NCBI RefSeq assembly: GCF_938028735.1
Contig: NZ_CALIMF010000002.1
Coordinates: 310,001 to 374,000, forward strand
Reading direction: 5' to 3'
DNA from: an uncultured Thermanaerothrix sp.
GTDB lineage: Bacteria; Chloroflexota; Anaerolineae; Anaerolineales; Anaerolineaceae
Length of the DNA stretch: 64,000 nucleotides
The notes beneath the pieces were generated by a model. It worked only from the letters and a program-made list of their open reading frames with translations. It had not been told where the DNA came from and searched no databases. Shown here piece after piece: positions 15,434 through 24,133 of the stretch (positions are counted from its first letter, which is position 1; every line of letters begins with the position of its first letter). The position numbers and the translations under genes were made by a program.

Positions 15434-16945
15434 ATGTTTAAGAAAATTCTAATCGCCAATCGCGGTGAGATCGCCGTTCGCATTGCTCGTGCTTGCCGAG
15501 AACTGGGAATTCAGAGTGTAGCGGTTTATTCGGATGCTGACCGCCAAGCGCTTCATGTACGCTACGCCGACGAGGCTTATTATTTGGGCCCCTCACCAGC
15601 GCGCGAATCCTATCTATGTGCCGACAAAATACTGGCCATTGCGCGTAAGTGTGGTGCGGATGCTATTCACCCTGGCTATGGTTTTCTAGCCGAGCGTGCC
15701 GACTTTGCCCAAGCATGCATGGAATCCGGTATCACCTTCATCGGCCCTAAGCCTTCGGCCATTGCGGCAATGGGTGACAAAGCCGTAGCCCGGGCGACAG
15801 TAGCAGTAGCAGGGGTGCCTGTTGTTCCCGGCACCGAGGGCGAGGGCAATCTCAGCGATGAAGAGCTGCTGACCATCGCTCCCCAAATCGGCTTTCCATT
15901 GCTTATCAAGGCCACGGCCGGGGGTGGTGGAAAAGGGATGCGCGAGGTGCGTTCGATAGAAGAGATGCCCGCATTGCTCCAGGCTGCCCGGCGTGAGGCC
16001 GAGGCTGCTTTTGGAGATGGCAACATTTATCTAGAGAAACTCATCCCTGGGGCACGTCACATTGAGTTTCAAATCCTTGCCGACTCCTACGGTAATATTG
16101 TGCACTTGGGCGAACGGGAATGTTCTATCCAGCGCCGTCACCAAAAATTGGTTGAAGAATCCCCCTCTCCCCTATTGGCGGAGAACCCTGACCTACGCGC
16201 CCGAATGGGAGAGGTTGCTATACGCGCCGCCAAAGCCGTTGGATATGTCAATGCCGGAACCATTGAATTTCTGGTTGATCAAGAGCACAATTTTTATTTC
16301 CTAGAGATGAACACTCGTTTACAAGTGGAGCACCCAGTTACCGAGATGGTAACTGGTACTGATCTGGTCAAAGAGCAAATCCTGATCGCTGCTGGGTGTC
16401 CTTTGCGCTTTACCCAGGAAGATGTCCATCTCCGCGGCGCTGCGATCGAATGCCGGATTAACGCAGAAGACCCTGCTCACAATTTCATTCCCACCATCGG
16501 ACAGATCCGCCATCTTTTCACTCCGGCGGGTCCGGGTGTGCGTCTGGACAGCGGCATCTATGCCGGCTACGAGATATCGCCTTATTATGATCCCTTGATT
16601 GCCAAGCTGATTGTGTGGGGAGAAACCCGCACCGAAGCAATTCAACGTATGCGCCGAGCCCTAGAAGAACTACGCATCGTAGGCGTTCAGACCAATGTTC
16701 CCTTTCACCTTGCCTTGATGCATGCCCCACGCTTTATTGCCGGGCAGTATGACACCTCATTTGTTGATCAGCATCTGGTAACCGCGCAGAATAGCGATGA
16801 ACAAACCGTGGCCATGCTGGCGGCCATTGCAGCAGCGCTGGCCGCCCATCGCCAGCGCCCCCAGAAAGTAACCGCTTCGTCTCAACCCGCTTACCCAAGC
16901 AACGCCTGGAAGTGGGTGGGCCGCTGGGAATTTGCGCTTCGTTAG
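15434..16945 (+). CDS. accC: Biotin carboxylase subunit
   Basis: A 503-residue ATP-grasp enzyme that carboxylates biotin from bicarbonate and ATP. The N-terminal domain ([23 protein letters not shown]), the glycine loop [11 protein letters not shown], and the C-terminal catalytic motif [14 protein letters not shown] are all intact. About 50 residues past the usual 450 form a C-terminal tail. AAAGGAGGC precedes the ATG, and the gene is 33 bases after the carboxyltransferase, in one operon with it and the carrier gene. Confidence 0.96.
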   Translation: MFKKILIANRGEIAVRIARACRELGIQSVAVYSDADRQALHVRYADEAYYLGPSPARESYLCADKILAIARKCGADAIHPGYGFLAERADFAQACMESGITFIGPKPSAIAAMGDKAVARATVAVAGVPVVPGTEGEGNLSDEELLTIAPQIGFPLLIKATAGGGGKGMREVRSIEEMPALLQAARREAEAAFGDGNIYLEKLIPGARHIEFQILADSYGNIVHLGERECSIQRRHQKLVEESPSPLLAENPDLRARMGEVAIRAAKAVGYVNAGTIEFLVDQEHNFYFLEMNTRLQVEHPVTEMVTGTDLVKEQILIAAGCPLRFTQEDVHLRGAAIECRINAEDPAHNFIPTIGQIRHLFTPAGPGVRLDSGIYAGYEISPYYDPLIAKLIVWGETRTEAIQRMRRALEELRIVGVQTNVPFHLALMHAPRFIAGQYDTSFVDQHLVTAQNSDEQTVAMLAAIAAALAAHRQRPQKVTASSQPAYPSNAWKWVGRWEFALR

Positions 16946-16969
16946 CCCCATCGTGGTGTTGAGGTGAGC

Positions 16970-17476
16970 ATGAGTCGCTACGTAGTACACATCGGGGATC
17001 GGGAATACCACATTGAGATTTTAGATGACCGCCATGTGCGCCTTAACGGTGAAATCATCGAGGTAGATCTTGCTACCCTCCCCGGTTCCCCTTTATTCTC
17101 ACTTATTGTGAACGGGAAATCCTATGAAGTGTTGGCAACCCCACAGGGAGAAGACTGGGAAGTCCACCTGAAGGGACGCACCTACCTGGCGGAGGTGGAG
17201 GACGAGGCCGCTCGCACCTTGCGCACAAGTATTCCGGACAACGCCGCCCAATCCTCGGACTATCTCCTTCAAGCCCCTATGCCCGGATTAGTGGTGGCCG
17301 TTCCAGTTGCAATCGGTCAGGAAGTGAACGTCAATGAAGTCCTAGTGGTTCTGGAGTCAATGAAGATGCAAAATGAACTACGCGCTCCCTATTCCGGTCA
17401 CGTCGTCGAGATTTATGTTCATCCGGGCGAGCGGGTGTTGCAAAAACAAGACTTATTACGAATGCGCCGTTTCTAG
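16970..17476 (+). CDS. Biotin carboxyl carrier protein
   Basis: A 168-residue protein with the biotinyl domain at the C-terminus (about 95-168). The biotinylated Lys is in VLESMKMQNEL, preceded by the PMPGLVV segment. Residues 1-85 form a beta-rich N-terminal domain of the kind found in the C-terminal part of long acyl-CoA carboxylase alpha chains, here as a separate gene. ATG 16970 is chosen for GAGGTGA six bases upstream; the GTG at 16964 would add two residues. Together the three genes form the carboxylase. Confidence 0.95.
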   Translation: MSRYVVHIGDREYHIEILDDRHVRLNGEIIEVDLATLPGSPLFSLIVNGKSYEVLATPQGEDWEVHLKGRTYLAEVEDEAARTLRTSIPDNAAQSSDYLLQAPMPGLVVAVPVAIGQEVNVNEVLVVLESMKMQNELRAPYSGHVVEIYVHPGERVLQKQDLLRMRRF

Positions 17477-17589
17477 AAAGACGCTTCTAGTTTACGGCCT
17501 CTCCAGTACAACACGCCCATCCAAAAGTTTGTGGGAACGAGACAACTTGCAGCATGGGACCAACATTTGGGATCCCTTGCTTAAATTAG

Positions 17590-17661
17590 TGGGCCCGGCA
17601 GGATTCGAACCTGCGACCAAGCGGTTATGAGCCGCCCGCTCTGCCGCTGAGCTACGGGCCC
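17590..17661 (-). tRNA. tRNA with anticodon CAT, probably tRNA-Ile2
   Basis: A complete cloverleaf: acceptor GGGCCCG/CGGGCCC, D arm GCTCAGCGGCAGAGC, anticodon stem GGCGG/CCGCT with loop CTCATAA, T arm GCAGGTTCGAATCCTGC, discriminator A. The CAT anticodon could be elongator Met or, after conversion of C34 to lysidine by TilS, Ile reading ATA. The segment CGCTTGGTCGC is the same as in E. coli tRNA-Ile2, and the loop CTCATAA suits that class, so I favour Ile2. It is not an initiator, since the acceptor starts with a paired G-C. Confidence 0.9.
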
Positions 17662-17732
17662 AACTGACAAATAAATTATAACATGAGTACCAACTTCCTG
17701 TCTGGCTGCAAAAAAATCGCCATGAAACTGGC

Positions 17733-17760
17733 TTGACATTTGATTCATTGCATGATAATC
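17733..17760 (+). promoter_or_regulatory. Promoter candidate for cold-shock gene
   Basis: A perfect TTGACA (17733-17738) is followed after 15 bases by GATAAT (17754-17759). The spacer is short. The transcript would have a leader of about 65 bases in which TAAAC-GGA-GTTTA (17816-17828) can form a small hairpin with the Shine-Dalgarno in its loop. Confidence 0.5.
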
Positions 17761-17832
17761 TTGGCTCAACGTGGCCCGTGGTAGCGCGCCGCAGGCCTAA
17801 GCAATCTCAAAGTACTAAACGGAGTTTAAGGC

Positions 17833-18048
17833 ATGTCTGAACGTTATGTAGGAACTGTCAAGTGGTTCAACCCCACCAAGGGGTACGGCTTCATTGGCCG
17901 CGAGAATGGCGAGGACGTCTTTGTCCATTACACCGCTATCCAGATGGCAGGTTATCGCCAGCTCAAAGAAGGCCAGAAAGTGGAATTTTCTATCGAAGAA
18001 GGGCCCAAGGGCCTGCAGGCAGCGCGGGTCGTTCCACTCTCGCAATAA
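17833..18048 (+). CDS. Cold-shock domain protein (Csp)
   Basis: A 71-residue single-stranded nucleic acid-binding protein of the CspA family, an RNA chaperone. RNP1 (KGYGFIGR) and RNP2 (DVFVHYTAI) are intact and the length is standard. It stands alone, with a promoter-like site and structured leader upstream and a strong terminator after it, which fits a highly expressed single gene. The C-terminus ([10 protein letters not shown]) is typical. Confidence 0.97.
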   Translation: MSERYVGTVKWFNPTKGYGFIGRENGEDVFVHYTAIQMAGYRQLKEGQKVEFSIEEGPKGLQAARVVPLSQ

Positions 18049-18067
18049 ACCACCGCTGGCCAATTGC

Positions 18068-18102
18068 ACGCAGGGCTGCGCTCTTGCAGCCCTGTGTTTT
18101 TT
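18068..18102 (+). terminator. Intrinsic terminator of csp
   Basis: A 9-base-pair stem CAGGGCTGC/GCAGCCCTG, extended by a G-T and two more pairs, loop GCTCTT, followed by T6. Confidence 0.92.
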
Positions 18103-18715
18103 AATCCCCGCGTATGCCCAGCCAGTATCCCATCAGTTTGATCAATTCACTCAGTGTTGCTTCCCATCCCTGTCGGCTGAACATCCAGGTTGCTGAACGA
18201 TACCAATGCCCCTGCACCGCCCGCACACGCACCTCAATCCCGCTCCCGCGGTACACAGAACGGAAGATGAGGCGGGTACGCAAGGTGTGGTATGGATCAG
18301 TGATGACCAGTACTGACCTGACCCCTAACTCCTCTAATTTCTCGCGGGTATATCGAGCCTCTTCATAGGTACTGCTGGCACGCTCACGGGTAAAATGAAT
18401 TGCTTCACCTGGAATTCCCTTTGAAACCAGTTCATCGGCATTCCAGTTCTCCGCACGTGACCCCTCGGCCTTCGTTAACAACACGACATCCGCCCCAATT
18501 TGACGGTAGGTTCTCAGCACCTCCTCCAGGCGATCCTTACCCCCACCGCTCAACAATACCAATGCCTCACTAGGGCGCAGGGGGTCTGACGTGATCAGAG
18601 CGGCTCCAATCCCCCATAGTAGAGCATAGCCGAGTATCCATGCGAGTGCTGCGCCTAGAAGAACCCCTAAAATTGTTCCCAAACATGTTCCAGTGCGTGA
18701 TCGGTGCTCATTCAC
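18101..18715 (-). CDS. YdcF/SanA-type (DUF218) membrane protein
   Basis: A 204-residue protein with an N-terminal hydrophobic region (about 10-42, one long or two short helices) and a DUF218 domain (about 48-190). The family signature is present: EALVLLSGGGKDRLEE, the SRAENWNADEL stretch, STYEEARYTRE and VLVITDPYHTLRT. Members are linked to envelope integrity and vancomycin sensitivity or bind S-adenosylmethionine (YdcF), but the reaction is not known. The domain probably faces outside the membrane. The stop codon touches the csp terminator on the other strand. Confidence 0.85.
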   Translation of the reverse strand: MNEHRSRTGTCLGTILGVLLGAALAWILGYALLWGIGAALITSDPLRPSEALVLLSGGGKDRLEEVLRTYRQIGADVVLLTKAEGSRAENWNADELVSKGIPGEAIHFTRERASSTYEEARYTREKLEELGVRSVLVITDPYHTLRTRLIFRSVYRGSGIEVRVRAVQGHWYRSATWMFSRQGWEATLSELIKLMGYWLGIRGD

Positions 18716-18730
18716 CGCCCACTAACCCAT

Positions 18731-19903
18731 TCACGAAACCATTTTGGTTCTTTCGAGCGCCGCCTTCATGCGCAATAGACCCTGCTCGAGCGTTGCACGA
18801 GGACAACCAAAGTTCAGACGCACAAAACCACGCCCCTCTGCACCAAAATCACGTCCGTTATTCAACGCAACCCGCGCCTCATTGAGGAAAAATTCGTAGG
18901 GATTCGGCTGCAAATCCAGACCTCGGCAGTCCAACCAGGCTAGATAGGTGGCCTCGGGTGGTTGCATCTCCAAGCCGGGTAACTCATTTTGGACATACTC
19001 ATACAAATAGTTACGGTTGGACTCCAGGATCTTCAACAAGTGTTGCAACCATTCCGCACCTCGAGTATAAGCAGCCTCAGCGGCAACCAACCCCATAATG
19101 TTCATTCCGCCCCCCAGATCATGCACCAGTTGCTTAAGCGTCTTACGCAAAGCGGGATCCGGCACAACGGCAAATGCAAACTTCAACCCGGCCAGATTAA
19201 ACGTCTTGCTAGGCGACATGAGAGTCACCGTCTTGCGGGCAATCGCTTCATCCAAAGTAGCAATTGGAATATGAACATGCCCAGAGTAGGTCAGGTCACA
19301 GTGAATTTCATCCGAACAAATTACCACATCCTGTTCCAGGCAGGCCTCTGCCATGATCCAAAGTTCCTCGCGGGTGAAGACCCGCCCTACTGGGTTATGC
19401 GGATTGCAAAGCAAAAACATGCGGGTCTCCGGCGTTAACGCAGCCCGAAAGCGATCTCCATCCACATAATAACGCCCGGCTGCATCTCGGGAAAGAGGCA
19501 AACGCTGATCTTTCATTCCCGCCTGACGCGCCACGTTGAGAAAAGGGGGATAAACCGGTGTTTGGATTAAGAGTCCACTGCCCGGGGTTTTCAACGCCAA
19601 TGCGACCAAATTAAAGCCGCTGACCACACTGGGCACAAATACAATTTCTTCTTCGCTGACCCGCCATTGATAGCGCGCTTCCAGCCAGGTCATAATGGCC
19701 TGCTTCAGTGACGGCGGGTCAATGGCGTACCCATAAATCCCATGTTCAACCCGCGCTCGTAATGCCTCAATGACCTTCGGCGGTGAAAGGAAATCCATGT
19801 CAGCAACCCACATTGGGAGAACATCTTTGGCATACGCCCGCCATTTCAAGCTCTCAGTAGTGCGGCGATCCGGAAAGGTGTCGAAATTAAAAGGCTTCTC
19901 CAT
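18731..19903 (-). CDS. patB: PatB/MalY-type aminotransferase (cystathionine beta-lyase-like)
   Basis: A 390-residue fold-type I PLP enzyme. The N-terminal DTFPDRRTTESLKW and LPMWVADMDF motifs are characteristic of MalY/PatB C-S lyases, which cleave cystathionine or cysteine to pyruvate and ammonia. The internal aldimine Lys is in SPSKTFNLAGLK; Asp in SDEIHCDL binds the pyridine nitrogen, and the Arg in FVRLNFGCPR binds the carboxylate. I use ATG 19903; TTG 19918 would add five residues. A TATAAT box on the minus strand at 19937-19942 lies just upstream. It follows no clear operon partner. Confidence 0.92.
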   Translation of the reverse strand: MEKPFNFDTFPDRRTTESLKWRAYAKDVLPMWVADMDFLSPPKVIEALRARVEHGIYGYAIDPPSLKQAIMTWLEARYQWRVSEEEIVFVPSVVSGFNLVALALKTPGSGLLIQTPVYPPFLNVARQAGMKDQRLPLSRDAAGRYYVDGDRFRAALTPETRMFLLCNPHNPVGRVFTREELWIMAEACLEQDVVICSDEIHCDLTYSGHVHIPIATLDEAIARKTVTLMSPSKTFNLAGLKFAFAVVPDPALRKTLKQLVHDLGGGMNIMGLVAAEAAYTRGAEWLQHLLKILESNRNYLYEYVQNELPGLEMQPPEATYLAWLDCRGLDLQPNPYEFFLNEARVALNNGRDFGAEGRGFVRLNFGCPRATLEQGLLRMKAALERTKMVS

Positions 19904-20018
19904 GGTTTCTGTTCCCAATGAGATTGGAATACCCGCATTATACTCGCATCGGCCTTGCCCACCATTAAATTCAAAGTTTTAGGTAGTGGTATACTAAATT
20001 TCAATTATCGGATAGTTT

Positions 20019-20951
20019 ATGAAATCTTCTTTCCGTATGCCAGCCCAAGGACACCCTCTCCCTCAAGTGAGTCCCCCCCAACTGCTTGTGCTTACCTCAC
20101 CTGAGTGGGAAGATTACGCCCTCTTGGATAGCGGCCAAGGGCTGAAACTGGAACGTTATGGGAATTATCTCTTGGTGCGCCCTGAAGCCGAAGCCATATG
20201 GAAGCCTGCCCTCCCGGCCAAAGCCTGGGCCCAAGCTCATGCTCGTTTCCAGCCCCTCAGCGAGGAAAGTGGTGGCACTTGGGAACTCCTGCAAGCCATT
20301 CCCGACCGCTGGTCAGTTCGCTACAAAGATTTGCATTGTTGGATTCAACGCAGTACCTCACGCCACGTAGGCCTTTTTCCCGAGCAGGCCAGTCAGTGGG
20401 ATTGGATTCGGGAACGCATTCGCGCAGCAGGGCGTCCCATTAATGTTCTTAACCTTTTCGGCTATACAGGTCTGGCTACATTGGCAGCCGCGCAAGCCGG
20501 GGCGCACGTCACCCATGTGGATGCTTCACGCAAAGCCATTGCTTGGGCCAGGGAAAATCAGAGCCTCAGCGGCCTACAGGATGCCCCTATTCGTTGGATT
20601 GTGGATGACGCCTTAAAATTCGTCCAACGTGAGGCACGCCGCGGTCACCGCTATGAGGGCCTAATTCTCGACCCACCAAAGTTTGGCCGGGGGCCGAAAG
20701 GTGAAGTCTGGGAATTCTATAAACTCCTTCCCAACCTCCTCCAGGCCTGTCGCGAGGTGCTGGCATCTGAACCGATCTTTGTCATCCTCACGGCCTACGC
20801 CGTCAAAGCCTCAGCCATCACGCTTTACTACGCTGTTTCAGAAATGATGAGTACCTGGAAAGGTCGCACCGAAGCCGGTGAAATTGCCCTGATCGAAACC
20901 AGTGCGGGGCGCCTTTTGCCCACTGCCATCTTCGCCCGCTGGTCCACCTGA
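20019..20951 (+). CDS. Class I SAM-dependent methyltransferase (RlmI/RlmK-like)
   Basis: A 310-residue protein. Residues about 140-300 form a Rossmann methyltransferase with SAM-binding motif I (LNLFGYTGLATLAAAQAG), the acidic strand end VTHVDASRKAI and motif IV LDPPKFGRGPKG. DPPKF is seen in rRNA methyltransferases of the RlmI and RlmK groups. The N-terminal 130 residues resemble the small beta domain that precedes the catalytic part in that group. The exact target base is not deducible. There is no Shine-Dalgarno before the ATG; TATACT lies at about 19999-20004, so the leader would be very short. proC follows by 30 bases. Confidence 0.85.
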   Translation: MKSSFRMPAQGHPLPQVSPPQLLVLTSPEWEDYALLDSGQGLKLERYGNYLLVRPEAEAIWKPALPAKAWAQAHARFQPLSEESGGTWELLQAIPDRWSVRYKDLHCWIQRSTSRHVGLFPEQASQWDWIRERIRAAGRPINVLNLFGYTGLATLAAAQAGAHVTHVDASRKAIAWARENQSLSGLQDAPIRWIVDDALKFVQREARRGHRYEGLILDPPKFGRGPKGEVWEFYKLLPNLLQACREVLASEPIFVILTAYAVKASAITLYYAVSEMMSTWKGRTEAGEIALIETSAGRLLPTAIFARWST

Positions 20952-20981
20952 ATTTATGCCAAAGGAGGTCTGTCAGATTCC

Positions 20982-21839
20982 ATGAACGAACAAAGCATCG
21001 CTATCATTGGGCCGGGGGTTATGGCCGAGGCCATCATCGGTGGCTTAATTCGCCAGCATGTGGTCACGCCAGCCCAGATCATTGCAGCCGGCCCGCGGCC
21101 TGAACGTGGACACGAGTTAATCGAACGGCATCACATCCGCTTCACCACCGACAATGCTGAAGCCGCTCGTGGGGCCGATGTCGTCATTCTTGCCGTCAAG
21201 CCCCAGCGCCTTGAAGCCGTACTCGTGGGATTACGCGATCAAATTCGGCCTGAAGCGCTTGTCCTCTCCATCGTCGCTGGCGCTCCTATTCAAAAAATCG
21301 CTCGTGCCCTCAACCACGCCGTCATCGTTCGGGCCATGCCCAATACCCCCGCCCAAATTGGGCAAGGCATCACAGTGTGGACTGCCTCGCCGGCCGTAAC
21401 AGGTCCGCAACTCGAATTGGCTCGCCAGATCCTGAGTGCACTCGGCCAGGAAGTATTTGTAGAAGAAGAAAATTACCTGGATATGGCCACTGCGCTCTCC
21501 GGTACTGGGCCCGCCTACGTGTTTCTCTTCATGGAAGCCCTCATTGACGCTGGCGTTCACTTAGGCTTTCCACGCCGGATCGCCGAGCAATTGGTTGTAC
21601 AAACCCTGCGTGGCTCTGTGGAATACTATGCTCTCCGCCGCGCCCATCCGGCTTCCTTGCGTAACGAGGTGACCTCACCCGGTGGCACCTCTGCAGCTGC
21701 ACTCTACTATTTAGAGAAAGCGGGCTTTCGTACCGCCATTAGCCGCGCAGTTTGGGCCGCCTTCGAGCGCTCTCAACAACTCGGGCGAGGCAAAAACAGT
21801 CAGCCCCCTGAGAACGGTGAGGTAAAAGAACAAGCCTGA
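20982..21839 (+). CDS. proC: Pyrroline-5-carboxylate reductase
   Basis: A 285-residue enzyme for the last step of proline synthesis. The N-terminal NAD(P)H fold (AIIGPGVMAEAIIGG), the AMPNTPAQIGQG motif and the C-terminal dimer helices with SGTGPAYVFLFMEAL and VTSPGGTSAAAL are all standard. AAAGGAGGT lies 13 bases before the ATG, a long spacing. A 20-residue polar tail follows the usual end of the domain. Confidence 0.96.
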   Translation: MNEQSIAIIGPGVMAEAIIGGLIRQHVVTPAQIIAAGPRPERGHELIERHHIRFTTDNAEAARGADVVILAVKPQRLEAVLVGLRDQIRPEALVLSIVAGAPIQKIARALNHAVIVRAMPNTPAQIGQGITVWTASPAVTGPQLELARQILSALGQEVFVEEENYLDMATALSGTGPAYVFLFMEALIDAGVHLGFPRRIAEQLVVQTLRGSVEYYALRRAHPASLRNEVTSPGGTSAAALYYLEKAGFRTAISRAVWAAFERSQQLGRGKNSQPPENGEVKEQA

Positions 21840-21856
21840 TTTAGGGGGAGGCTACC

Positions 21857-22720
21857 ATGCTAGAAAAATTACGCAATTCATGGGAATTGGTGAAAGCCAG
21901 TGCCCGTGTCCTGGACGCAGATAAAGAATTATTGATCTTTCCCATCATTTCTGCCATGCTAACCCTACTGGTTAGCCTGACTTTCTTTTTACCACTGGTT
22001 GTGTCTGGATTTGTGGACAATATCCTTTTTGGGAACGCCCAGATAACGGGGATCATTGTGCTTTTTATTTTCTACCTCATCCAGTACACGGCTATCTTCT
22101 TCATGAACACCGCCCTGGTGGGCGCGGCTTTGATGCGCCTGCGCGGAAGCGATCCCACTTTCCGCGATGGTCTAAACATTGCCTTCGCGCGCTTTGGGGC
22201 CATTATAGGTTATGCGGTGATTGCGGCCACAGTGGGCGTGTTGCTCAAACTGGCCTCTCGGCGCCAACGTGGCCTTGGTCGCTGGATCACTTCACTGTTC
22301 GGTCTTGCCTGGAATCTAGCAACTTTCCTGGTGGTGCCCGTTTTGGCAGCCGAGGACGTAGGTCCGATTGACGCCATCAAACGTAGTGCCGCTTTGCTCA
22401 AGAAGACTTGGGGAGAGCAGATCGTAGGCAACGTAGGATTAGGGACAGTGTTTGGATTGGCTGGCACCCTGATCACCCTGGCCATGATCCCGCTTGTCCT
22501 ACTTGGGCTTCAGTTGCCCCAGCCCGGTTGGTTCATTGTGCCACTGATTCTGGTGTATATCCTACTTCTAATGCTCCTGAGCCTCCTCCAATCCACTCTG
22601 AGCGGCATTTACACCGCAGCAGTCTATCAATATGCGGTTACGCACGAGCCAGGGCCGTTTTTTGATCCTGAAATGATCCACAATGCTTTTCAGCCCACCC
22701 AACGGCGCCACTCACTATAA
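21857..22720 (+). CDS. Multi-pass membrane protein (DUF6159-like)
   Basis: A 287-residue integral membrane protein with about six hydrophobic segments (residues about 27-52, 60-85, 110-130, 145-165, 195-220, 225-250). The start (LRNSWELVKASARVLDADKEL) and LVVPVLAAEDVGPIDAIKRS are typical of a family with a glycerophosphoryl-diester-phosphodiesterase-like membrane fold, often annotated DUF6159. Function unknown. GGGGGAGG precedes the ATG; the gene is 17 bases after proC and probably in its operon. Confidence 0.75.
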   Translation: MLEKLRNSWELVKASARVLDADKELLIFPIISAMLTLLVSLTFFLPLVVSGFVDNILFGNAQITGIIVLFIFYLIQYTAIFFMNTALVGAALMRLRGSDPTFRDGLNIAFARFGAIIGYAVIAATVGVLLKLASRRQRGLGRWITSLFGLAWNLATFLVVPVLAAEDVGPIDAIKRSAALLKKTWGEQIVGNVGLGTVFGLAGTLITLAMIPLVLLGLQLPQPGWFIVPLILVYILLLMLLSLLQSTLSGIYTAAVYQYAVTHEPGPFFDPEMIHNAFQPTQRRHSL

Positions 22721-22739
22721 CCACTTCACACTCCCCCAC

Positions 22740-22771
22740 TTGCATATCGGGCGATCTTTCTGGTATATACT
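22740..22771 (+). promoter_or_regulatory. Weak promoter candidate for CBS gene
   Basis: TTGCAT (22740-22745), an 18-base spacer and TATATA (22764-22769, overlapping TATACT 22766-22771) lie about 55 bases before the CBS gene start. Confidence 0.4.
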
Positions 22772-22825
22772 CAAATGAGAGCCTTTCAATTCGATGGGGT
22801 AGATTTTTCTGTTGAGGAGGATGCC

Positions 22826-23272
22826 ATGATCAGCACCGTTCGCCAGATTTTACAAAACAAATCACCTGAAGTGTGGTCGGTCACTCCAGACACCACTGTT
22901 CTGGATGCCCTGAAACTGATGGCTGAGAAAGACATTGGGGCTGTGCTGGTGATGGAAGGAGAACGTCTTGCGGGTATTTTCTCCGAGCGTGACTACGCAC
23001 GCAAAGTCCCGTTACTGGGACATTCAGCCGAAAACACCCCGGTGAAAGCCCTAATGACCCCTGAGGTTTACTGCGTTGGACCTCATCAGACCGTTCAGGA
23101 ATGCATGGCCCTAATGACCGCCAAACGCATTCGCCATCTCCCTGTAGTTGAGAATGAGAAGGTGATCGGGATCGTCACCATTGGCGATGTGGTTAAGGCG
23201 GTCATTTCGGACCAAGCGCTATTGCTTGAAGAGATGGAACATTATATTAGCGGAACGGGTTACGGGCGATAA
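22826..23272 (+). CDS. Two-CBS-domain protein
   Basis: A 148-residue protein made only of a pair of CBS domains (about 12-68 and 76-135), a Bateman module that binds adenosine nucleotides such as AMP or ATP. DKDIGAVLVMEGERLAGIFSER-like and RIRHLPVVENEKVIGIVTIGD-like segments end each repeat. Start 22826 is chosen for GAGGAGG eight bases upstream; the longer frame from 22775 is not supported. Its last 54 bases overlap the end of the convergent cyanophycinase-like gene. Target unknown; such proteins often regulate enzymes or channels in trans. Confidence 0.9.
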   Translation: MISTVRQILQNKSPEVWSVTPDTTVLDALKLMAEKDIGAVLVMEGERLAGIFSERDYARKVPLLGHSAENTPVKALMTPEVYCVGPHQTVQECMALMTAKRIRHLPVVENEKVIGIVTIGDVVKAVISDQALLLEEMEHYISGTGYGR

Positions 23273-24058
23273 CGACCTCTCGAAAAGTATCCTCGCACTG
23301 TTGTCCACCTGCGTACCTGGCTCTGCCAGCAACCAAGGCAGTGCCCCCCAGGTCAGAGATTGTCCTGCGCCCAGTTGCATGATCCACATGCTTCTTTCGC
23401 TGGATGCATTGTCTCCCCTTACAGCCGTGATCAAGGTAACCTGACCAGCGCCTACCACTTGCACTCCCCACGGCCCCATGATTACACCTGTGGCCTCATC
23501 CACGCCCAACCCTAACCAGCCAGGACAATCGAGCATGATTCGCCACAGGGCTTGGTAGCGACCGCGTTGGTGAAAGTGAGGAACTATCACCGCGCGGGGC
23601 AACATACCCAAGGCAAATTCCCAATGGGGAGTCAATGAGTCCTCTAAGCCGCCGACCAACGTGCCCATAGCTGCCGCACCGGCCGAAATTCCGCCAACCA
23701 CCACCCCCACAGTATGTGCCTGCCACAACATACGATGCAGCCGCGTCCCCCGTACCACCCTGAGCAAGCGCTTTAAGTCTCCACCGAGAATCAACACAGC
23801 GCTGGTGTATGCCAGCGCGCGTACCAGTGCCCGATCTTCAGCCTGAGTACGCTCCCACACAGGTAATATAGTTGGTGGATAGCGAAGACCCAGCACTTTG
23901 AGTCCGTTGACATAATCCTGGACTGCCAACGGGTCGTGGCAGGCGGTCGGAAGAATCACAACCCGTGCCGAGGCTCCACCTGCTACGTTAAGGAAAGCCC
24001 TAAGGCACTCGCTGGTTGAGGTAATTCCTCCTCCCATGATCATCGTAATTGTTTGCAT
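23219..24058 (-). CDS. Cyanophycinase-like peptidase (S51 family)
   Basis: A 279-residue serine peptidase of the S51 group (cyanophycinase, dipeptidase E). The nucleophile Ser lies in VGGISAGAAAMG, and HFHQRGRYQALW and LGLGVDEATGVI match cyanophycinase blocks that supply the rest of the active site. Cyanophycinase cuts cyanophycin to beta-Asp-Arg; whether this organism makes cyanophycin is not shown, as no cphA is in the window. ATG 24058 is ten bases from AGGAGG; GTG 24064 is the alternative. The 3' end overlaps the convergent CBS gene, so no terminator separates the two. Confidence 0.85.
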   Translation of the reverse strand: MQTITMIMGGGITSTSECLRAFLNVAGGASARVVILPTACHDPLAVQDYVNGLKVLGLRYPPTILPVWERTQAEDRALVRALAYTSAVLILGGDLKRLLRVVRGTRLHRMLWQAHTVGVVVGGISAGAAAMGTLVGGLEDSLTPHWEFALGMLPRAVIVPHFHQRGRYQALWRIMLDCPGWLGLGVDEATGVIMGPWGVQVVGAGQVTLITAVRGDNASSERSMWIMQLGAGQSLTWGALPWLLAEPGTQVDNSARILFERSLSPVTRSANIMFHLFKQ

Positions 24059-24133
24059 TGTCACTTAGCCTCCTGGACCTTAAAATCATTATAATGAAAA
24101 GCCATCTTTACACGTTAGATCCAGAGTGTTCTA

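Noticed and set aside
17590..17661. Initiator tRNA-Met
   Set aside because: The CAT anticodon loop lies in a tRNA with a fully paired acceptor end and lacks the three G-C pairs of the initiator anticodon stem.
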